Of a DNA stretch of 64,000 nucleotides, positions 57,966 through 64,000 are shown one piece after another (positions within the stretch are counted from its first letter, which is position 1; each line of letters starts with the position of its first letter). The notes under the pieces were generated by a model. It had not been told where the DNA came from. It made no database searches and saw only the letters and a list, made by a program, of their open reading frames with translations. The stretch comes from Sophora flavescens. Taxonomy: Eukaryota; Streptophyta; Magnoliopsida; Fabales; Fabaceae. Location of the stretch: NCBI GenBank assembly GCA_030762895.1, contig CM061066.1:12457751-12521750 (forward strand). Reading direction: 5' to 3'. The translations under genes and the position numbers were made by a program.

Positions 57966-58250
57966 AGACACTTTTTTTTTCGTAAGCATGTCATATGTAC
58001 GAAGTATCCACCACTGTTAGCAGTGACTAATCTCCATCGAGAACCTATTGGGCACAAAAGGTGGGTAACCATGTTATAGTACGAAGTATCCACCACCGTT
58101 AGTAGTGACCAATCTCTGTCGGGGAACCTGTTGGGTACAAAAGGTGGGTTCTCCCCTCCCAACCAGGTTTTCTCCATACACAAGAGCCATAATTCGAACC
58201 GTTAACCACTTGCTTAAGGTGTCAAGTCCCTTACCACTTGAACTAACCAC
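57966..58250 (-). mobile_element. tRNA-derived SINE with an internal duplication
   Basis: Minus strand: a box A-like TAGTTCAAGTGG near 58234-58245 and a box B-like GGTTCGAATTA near 58190-58200. A tandem duplication of about 80 bp follows (units starting GTACGAAGTATCCACCAC at about 57998 and 58079 on the plus strand), and an A-run lies at the 3' end (the T run at 57971-57980). Confidence 0.65.
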
Positions 58251-58676
58251 ATGTTGAAAATATTATGCGTTCGTTTGCTTTGCTACAAAAATAAAGGATA
58301 GCCCCACACAAAAGAAGTTGTACTTTGTTTTATTTTTAAAGTGGAGGACATAAAAAGACTCAAGAAATAGCCCAAAATTTTCAAAGTTTGTGATCTCACT
58401 AAACCAAAAACTCTTTCAAACTTCCTTTAATTTGTTAATAATTCAGACACATGATATTAACCTTCTTCCCCTATGCTATTTTTCTTTCTTTCTTTTATGA
58501 ATTTAATTGGTATGTATTGTTAGTGTGAAATACTTTTATATTGTCAACCAATCATAAATTGTCATATCATTAAAAATATTTGACTTTTAGCCTAACTACA
58601 TTAAAATTCACTCATATCATGACTTGTGATTACTTGACAAGTACAAAAAAATTTACACTAACAGTTTATCATATTA
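58251..58676. other. AT-rich non-coding gap
   Basis: Nothing recognised. Confidence 0.4.
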
Positions 58677-58860
58677 CACTCTTCTTTTATAAGATTCTCT
58701 AAACAAACTAATTTAATCTTCAGTTCATCTCCCTTTTCATCCACCTAAACATATCTTACGTTGGTCCGCATCTATATAAAGCATAAGTTTTCGGGGATTC
58801 CTCAATCAAATTATCAAATCTCCACTTAGAAAAAACAATTATGTTATTGAAAATCTCCGC
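58677..58860 (+). promoter_or_regulatory. Second copy of the TATA-containing block
   Basis: It corresponds to 38120-38305. TATATAAA at 58773-58780 and the ATG at 58841 (ATGTTATTGAAAATCTCC) are at the same spacing. Here the block runs straight into the sequence that lies at 40158 in the other copy. Confidence 0.55.
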
Positions 58861-59360
58861 TGATAGTGTAATTCTAACATTTTGTTTGAGCTATTATGGT
58901 AGATATTTGTTCTACTCGAGTTGGGCAAGTATCCGAAGTTCCTTCTGATTATCCATGGTATGCTATTAGCAGCACACCAGGATGTGATTTTCCTACCATG
59001 GTTTGCAAGGAGATTATCATCAATGGTTGAGAAGCTATATATAAGCATTCTTGTTATGTATCAACGAGTATGATTTCCCTCCTGTTGCAAATAGTTGGTT
59101 GACTAACTGTGGCAACTGAGTTAGTCAAAAGGGAATAAAATATCATCTAGAGGTCATTGACCCTAACTTTTAATTCTTTCCTTCACGAATGTGTGGATAT
59201 ATATGTGACAGATGTTTCCTTGATTTGAACAAGTTTTTCGTATGGCTGGCCAAGGTTGGGATGTAAGAACATTAGACAACATTTCAGCAGGAGTTTCTAT
59301 CGTTGAATATATTGGTGTGCTTCATAAAAGTGACGAGATGGTTTCGAACTCATTCACTGT
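58861..59360 (+). pseudogene. SUVH4-like histone methyltransferase, SET-region fragment
   Basis: Two separated pieces look like the start of a SUVH SET domain: VSQKGIKYHLEV at about 59120-59155, and after an intron-like gap GWDVRTLDNISAGVSIVEYI followed by GVLHKSDEM (59251-59340). These correspond to the conserved SQKGxKYRLEVF and GWxVRSWDxIxxGxxVCEYxG elements of SUVH4/KYP. Stops surround both, so it is a remnant. It complements the pre-SET piece at 40340-40481, as if two copies of one gene decayed differently. Confidence 0.55.
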
Positions 59361-60313
59361 TGTCAAACATGGTTTCGTAAAGCTATTGTGTTGGATGAAA
59401 TATAATAGAAAATCATGACACTCTGCACAGTGGTCCTCTACAACAAATCAAAATGCTAATTAATATCAAGCCTTTAGTTTTTCTAATAGCTTCTTGTACC
59501 ATATAGCATATATACTGCTTTGAAGGCTTGCCTAGTCTACACATGAAAGCAAAGAATAGTTCAAAAATCATACAACCATTCATATGCATAACAAGTAAAA
59601 ATGTTTGCAGATACTTCCTGACACTATGCAAACAAATTATTCTTGGTTATATACACATGAAATACTTAAATTTTAGATCTCTTCTCCTTTGACCTTTATG
59701 CCATTGTCTTTTATATATTGCTTGTTAGATCTTTTTTGTTCTTTGTGTATCTTGTCTTTCATGTAATGTATTAGATTTTTTATATTAACTTTCATTCCAA
59801 GAATTTAAAATTGAAGGTATATTATAGAGAAGAAACACAAAATTTCTTTCTAATTTACTTAAGCGAAATGTAAAGTGGGAAAGAAAAGTGAAATTCTAAT
59901 ATGCAGTGCTCCTGCAGCCTTCTGACAATTATTTTTTTGCAAGCATTTGTGTGATCCTTCCTTAGGGTCACTCAAGTAAGTAAACCTTATTATGCCGTTC
60001 AAGTGATGATGCTTTTATTTAACCCACAACAAATTGTTAATGAAACTTTCACTTAGTATCTTTGTTTTCTAATTTATATCATTATTTCCATGATATAAAT
60101 GTGGCATGATGGTGAAGCTCTAAGTGATGCATTAAACGGTTGTAAGTTTAAGTAACAATGAAATTTCCCTTTACATTTTGCTTTCTACAAAGTTGCTCTT
60201 TGATATTAAGATACTCGAGGGAGATGTACAGAAGGTAATGCAGCAATTAGAAAGGAGAAAATAAAGGGAAAAGAGGGAGGAAATACATCGGAATCCACAT
60301 AAATAAAAGAACA
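59361..60313. other. Non-coding sequence containing the paralogous empty site of A1
   Basis: 59620-60065 is a diverged duplicate of 3642-4007 plus 18056-18240. At about 60003 the sequence runs TTCAAGTGATGATGC, where A1 sits in the other copy (TTCATGT|element|TGTGATTATTC). A frame on the minus strand at 59413-59631 has no recognised domain. Confidence 0.65.
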
Positions 60314-61709
60314 ACAACAACAACAACCAAGCCTTATCCCACTAGGGTGGTCGGCTACATGCATCATACGGCACCATAATGTTCTATCATGAATCATGTT
60401 AATAGTTAAATCATTGACCTCCAAATCTTTCTTAATAGTTTCTCCTATAGTTTTTCTTGGCCTACCTCTGCCTCTAGCTATTGGATTGCCCTCCACCTGG
60501 TCCACTCTCTTTACTACAGAATCTAAATGTCTCCTCCATACATGCCCAAACCACCTAAGTCGAGATTCAACCATCTTTTCTACAATAGGTGCTACCCCAA
60601 CTCTCTCTCTAATGCTATCATTCCTAATCCTATCACGTCTAGTTTTTCCGCTCATCCAGTGCAACATTCTCATCTCTGTTACATTGATTTTACTCTCGTG
60701 TAGATTTTTTACCACCCAACACTCCGTCCCATACAACATCGCCGGTCTAATAGCTGTACGGTAAAATTTTCCTTTTAACTTAAGAGGTACCTTTTTATCA
60801 CACAAAAAACCTGAAACCTTCCTCCATTTCGACCACCCTGATTGAATCCAATGGTTTACATCTCCCTCAATTTCTCCGTCATTTTGTATAATAGACCCAA
60901 GATATTTAAATCGTGTGACTTGTGGTATGTTGTGGTCTCCAACTTTCACTTCTAAGCTAGAGGTGCTTCGCCTTTTGCTAAACTTACATTCCATATACTC
61001 CGTCTTGCTTCTACTCAAACGGAAGCCATGTTCTTCTAAAGCTTGTCTCCAAGTCTCCAACCTTCCATTTATATCATCTCTCGACTCTCCAACTAGAACT
61101 ATGTCATCTGCGAAAAGCATGCATCACGGTGCTGGCTCTTGAATGTGCTCCGTAAGTACATCCAAGACCAAGGTGAAAAGATATGGCCTTAAAGCTGACC
61201 CTTGGTGCAGGCCTATGGTTATTGGGAAATCTTCTGTGGCTCCACCCTGCGTTCTCACACTAGTCGTGGCCCCTCATACATATCCTTGATAGCTCGAATA
61301 TAGTCAATCCGAACACCTTTCTTTTCTAGGGCTTTCCACAAAACCTATCTTGGCACCCTATCATACGCTTTCTCCAAATCAATGAAGGCCATGTGTAAAT
61401 CTTTTTGATCCCTTCGATATTGTTCCATCACTCGTCGTAGCAAGTAAATTGCTTCTATGGTCGACCTCCCGGGCATAAAACCAAATTGGTTGTTGATGAT
61501 TTTGGTTTCTTTTCTTAGTCTCCATTCAAGCACCCTTTCCCATACCTTCATAGTATGACTCATAAGCTTAAACCCCCAACAATTTGCACAAATTTGTATA
61601 TCTCCCTTGTTCTTGTAAATCGGAACTAAAGTGCTTCTCCTCCATTCATCCGGCATTTCCTTTGACCTCATAATCTCGTTAAAAAACTTCGTGAGCCAAC
61701 TAGTGCCTC
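60314..61709 (-). mobile_element. RTE-clade LINE, 5'-truncated, with broken reverse transcriptase
   Basis: The minus strand encodes a reverse transcriptase in two pieces. 61345-61671 reads MPDEWRRSTLVPIYKNKGDI, NNQFGFMPGRSTIEAIYLLR and HMAFIDLEKAYDRVP. 60206-61120 carries the catalytic MLFADDIVLVGES box, then the thumb-like CKFSKRRSTSSLEVKVG and the end KMVESRLRWFGHVWRRHLDS. A TGA replaces Trp just before the FADD box (about 61128), and another frame break lies between the pieces. The plus-strand AACAACAACAACAACAACC at 60309 is the simple-repeat tail. At its 5' side it abuts a copia LTR at 61710. Confidence 0.88.
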
Positions 61710-62238
61710 TGTGGTAGTTGGCTCATCAATCTGTTAGTCAGTTAGGCTATGCATAGAGTTTCTTGTCAACTATGTGATATCTGAAAAGTAGTTAAGTCTG
61801 TTAGGTAGTTAATTCTGTTTTTCTGTTATGTAACTACCTTGAGAGAAACTTGTTTGTACAGATATATAAGTCATGGTTGAGAGAAAGTTGGGTGACATAT
61901 TCGAAGTGTAAACACACTGAAAACCAGAGAGAGAAGGAGTGATTCATTGAGATTAAGAAAGGAGTGCAAGTGAGGATTGAGAGAGTTTAGTTTCAAACCT
62001 GAAAGTCTTGTAACCAGATTCTTTTTGATCTAGTGGATAGAAAGTCTTGCCTCAGTGTGGATGTAGGAGCAACTTGCTCTGAACCACGATAACATACTAT
62101 TCTTAATCTTATTTTCATTTACATTTTGCACAATATCGTTTTCAGTATTTCTGTCAAGAAAGCCATTTCTGTCAAGAAAGCAATTTCTGTCAAGAAGCAT
62201 TTCTGTCAAAGCAGCAATTCTGCATTCTTGGCATAACA
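61710..62238 (+). repeat. 5' LTR of a Ty1/copia element
   Basis: It begins TGTGGTAGTTGGCTCATC and ends GGCATAACA. A TATA-like ATATATAAGTC lies near 61860. Short tandem units (TTTCTGTCAAGAAAGC) repeat at 62150-62215. The partner LTR is beyond the window. Confidence 0.7.
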
Positions 62239-62289
62239 ACTGTATCTAGAGCTTCGTTGAATTGGGGTTGCTTCCGCGATGGGCACTTG

Positions 62290-63060
62290 CCAAGTTCGAT
62301 TTGGAGAAGTTCAATGGGGAGAATGACTTGACTGTGGAGGATCAAGATGAAGGCTCTTCTTGTTCATCAAGGACTCGAGGAAGCCTTGGGAGGAATAAAC
62401 AGACTTCCTGAAACACTTTCATAAAAAGAAAAGAAAGACTTGATCAACAAGGCTCATAGCTTGATCATTCTTTCTTTGGGAGATGAAGTTCTTCGCGAGA
62501 TAGGCGATGAGTCCACCTGCTGCAGGTGTTTGGCTCAAGCTTGAAAGCCTATACATGACTAAGTCATTGACAAACAAACTCTATTTGAAGAAGAAACTCC
62601 ATCAGCTGAAAATGGAGGAAGGATCATCAATCAAAGAACATGTCTCTCAATTCACCAAGGCAGTTCTTGATTTAAAGAATCTTGATGTAAAGATTGATGA
62701 TGAAGACCAAGCTGTGATGTTGCTGTGCTCCCTTCCTCCCTCCTATAAGAACTTGGTTGACACAATGATTTTTGGTAAAGAAAGCCTCACCTTAGAAGAA
62801 GTGAAAGCCACTCTTAATTCTCGAGAAATGAAGAAGAGAATTACTTATGATAAAGGTGAAGGTGGAGATGCAGAAGGGGCTGTTTGTCGGAGGCGGGGCG
62901 ATACTTGAGAGAAACAAAGGGCAAGAATAGGAGGAACCGATCCAAATCCAAAGTCAAGAAAGAGTGCTACTACTGCCATAAGGAGGGACATTTCAGAAAG
63001 AACTGTCACGAGAGAGGAAAAGGAAGAGTAATGGCAAACAAAACTCAAATGATATGGCTG
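62290..63060 (+). pseudogene. Copia gag with zinc knuckle, frameshifted
   Basis: The frame starts with AKFDLEKFNGEND, shifts near 62330 to WRIKMKALLVHQGLEEALGG, and meets TAA near 62420. It continues with GVWLKLESLYMTKSLTNKLY, HVSQFTKAVLDLKNLDVKI and LLCSLPPSYKNLVDTMIFG (UBN2-type gag). After another break it reads the CCHC knuckle CYYCHKEGHFRKNC at about 62964-63006. It binds RNA in an intact element. Confidence 0.82.
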
Positions 63061-64000
63061 TGGTAGCAGATGGGTATGAGAGCTCGGATGTGTTGGCAGT
63101 GACTGAAGATTCTTGCAGTGAGGAGTGGATTCTTGACTCAGGGTGTTCATTCCACATGACCCCTAATCAAGAATGGTTTGAATCCTACAAAAGGATCGAT
63201 GCTGTAAAGGTGCTAATGGGGAACAATGTAGCTTGCAAAGTAGCTGGAATTGGCAATGTCAAGATCAAATTCAGTGATGGATCATCAAAATTGTTCACAA
63301 ATGTTAGACATGTACCCGAGCTGAAAAGAAATCTCCTTTCCCTTGGCATGCTGGATCAAGCAGGGTGTACATTCAAAGGAGAAGGTGGTGTTCTGAAGAT
63401 ATGCAAAGGCTCAATGGTCATGATGAAGGGAACCAGAAATAATGGCTTGTACAGATTGCAAGGTGAAACTATATCAAATCCTGCTAGTTTGATTTCTGCA
63501 TCAAAATTGAATTCCACACAGCTATGGCACCTCAGACTAGCTCATGTCAGTGAAAGAGGCTTGGAAGAATTGTACAAGCAGGGTCTAATAGGAAATGGAG
63601 ACTTTGAAAGGTTAGAATTCTGTGAACACTGTCTTTATGGCAAATAGAAAAGAGTTAAGTTTTCTTCTGCCATACACACAACTAAAGCCTCGGTTGATTA
63701 TGTGCATTCTCATATATGGGGCCCAGCAAGGGTTCCCTCATTAGGTGGTGCTAGATATTTCATAACATTCATAGATGATTGGTCAATAAAAGTGTGGGTG
63801 TATTTGTTGAAACACAAGAATCGAGCATTCAAGTGTTTTAAACAATGGAAAGCACTTGTTGAGAATCAAACAGGAAGGAAGGTTAAGGTACTTAGAACTG
63901 ACAATGGACTTGAATATCTAAGTGAAGAGTTCACTGAGTTTTTCAAGGATAATGGGATAACTAGGCACAAAACAGTAAGACTAACTCCTTAACAAAATGG
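63054..64000 (+). pseudogene. Copia pol: protease and integrase, two stops, cut by window end
   Basis: The protease region has WILDSGCSFHMTPNQEWF (active DSG). HVPELKRNLLSLGMLDQAG and the GAG-pre-integrase motif LWHLRLAHVSERGLEELY follow, with CEHCLYGK then TAG at 63645-63647 in place of the usual Gln. The integrase core follows with HSHIWGPARVPSLGGARYF, FIDDWSIKVWVYLLKHKN and VLRTDNGLEYLSEEF, and TAA replaces Gln in the TPQQNG motif near 63990. Confidence 0.88.

Larger units (their letters stand above)
61710..64000 (+). mobile_element. Ty1/copia retrotransposon, 5' part, Tnt1/Tork-like
   Basis: The order is LTR, a degenerate primer-binding site (CTGTATCTAGAGC near 62240, resembling the initiator-Met type), gag, protease, GAG-pre-integrase and integrase, cut by the window end. 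Gene order with integrase before reverse transcriptase, plus the sequence motifs, place it in Ty1/copia; the Tnt1/Tork lineage is suggested by the integrase region. Confidence 0.88.

Overview
The window is a TE-dense, AT-rich stretch of a higher-plant nuclear genome. GT-AG introns are visible, and there are L1 and RTE LINEs, tRNA-derived SINEs, Ty3/gypsy- and Ty1/copia-type LTR elements and three complete CACTA (En/Spm) DNA transposons. The residual host-gene pieces (PDCD2-like, HNH-nuclease-like, SUVH4-like) look dicot; a legume is my best guess, but that is inference. I found no intact host gene. Nearly every coding stretch is a transposon gene or a broken gene fragment.

Layout. 1-1365: a decayed minus-strand MYND/PDCD2-like gene running off the left edge. 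1400-3641: an LTR-like repeat. 4008-18052: CACTA element A1 (target duplication TGT), carrying transposase TNP2, a Transposase_24/Ulp1 gene, and a nested 4.18-kb LTR-like insertion (6913-11092, target duplication TTAGC). 18241-36660: an old minus-strand L1 LINE, split by CACTA element A2 (21423-35969, target duplication GGA). A2 itself contains a 3'-truncated element of a second CACTA family (B2, 25243-29971). 36660-42731: a patchwork of LTR debris, a SINE, RTE and L1 fragments, pieces of a SUVH4-like gene, a copia gag scrap and unassigned sequence. 42732-57101: CACTA element B1 (target duplication GAC), interrupted by a complete non-autonomous LTR retrotransposon (45546-50869, target duplication ATGAT). 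57102-61709: AT-rich repeats, a SINE, more SUVH4-like pieces, the paralogous empty site of A1, and an RTE LINE. 61710-64000: the 5' half of a Ty1/copia element.

How it works together. Each CACTA element has CACTAGTG ends and dense subterminal palindromes: A has ACATCGGTT units, B has ACGTCAGTT units. TNP2 lies upstream of a second gene that joins a Transposase_24 region to a C48/Ulp1-like cysteine-protease domain. All copies seen carry stops or frameshifts; A2 has the least damaged TNP2.

Most notable: A1 and A2 are colinear except for a slot between the 5' subterminal repeats and TNP2, where each carries a different apparently captured piece of host DNA. In A2 it is two exons of an HNH-endonuclease gene. 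Family B carries its own antisense fragment in a comparable place. A palindromic CACGGC module is shared by two otherwise unrelated elements.
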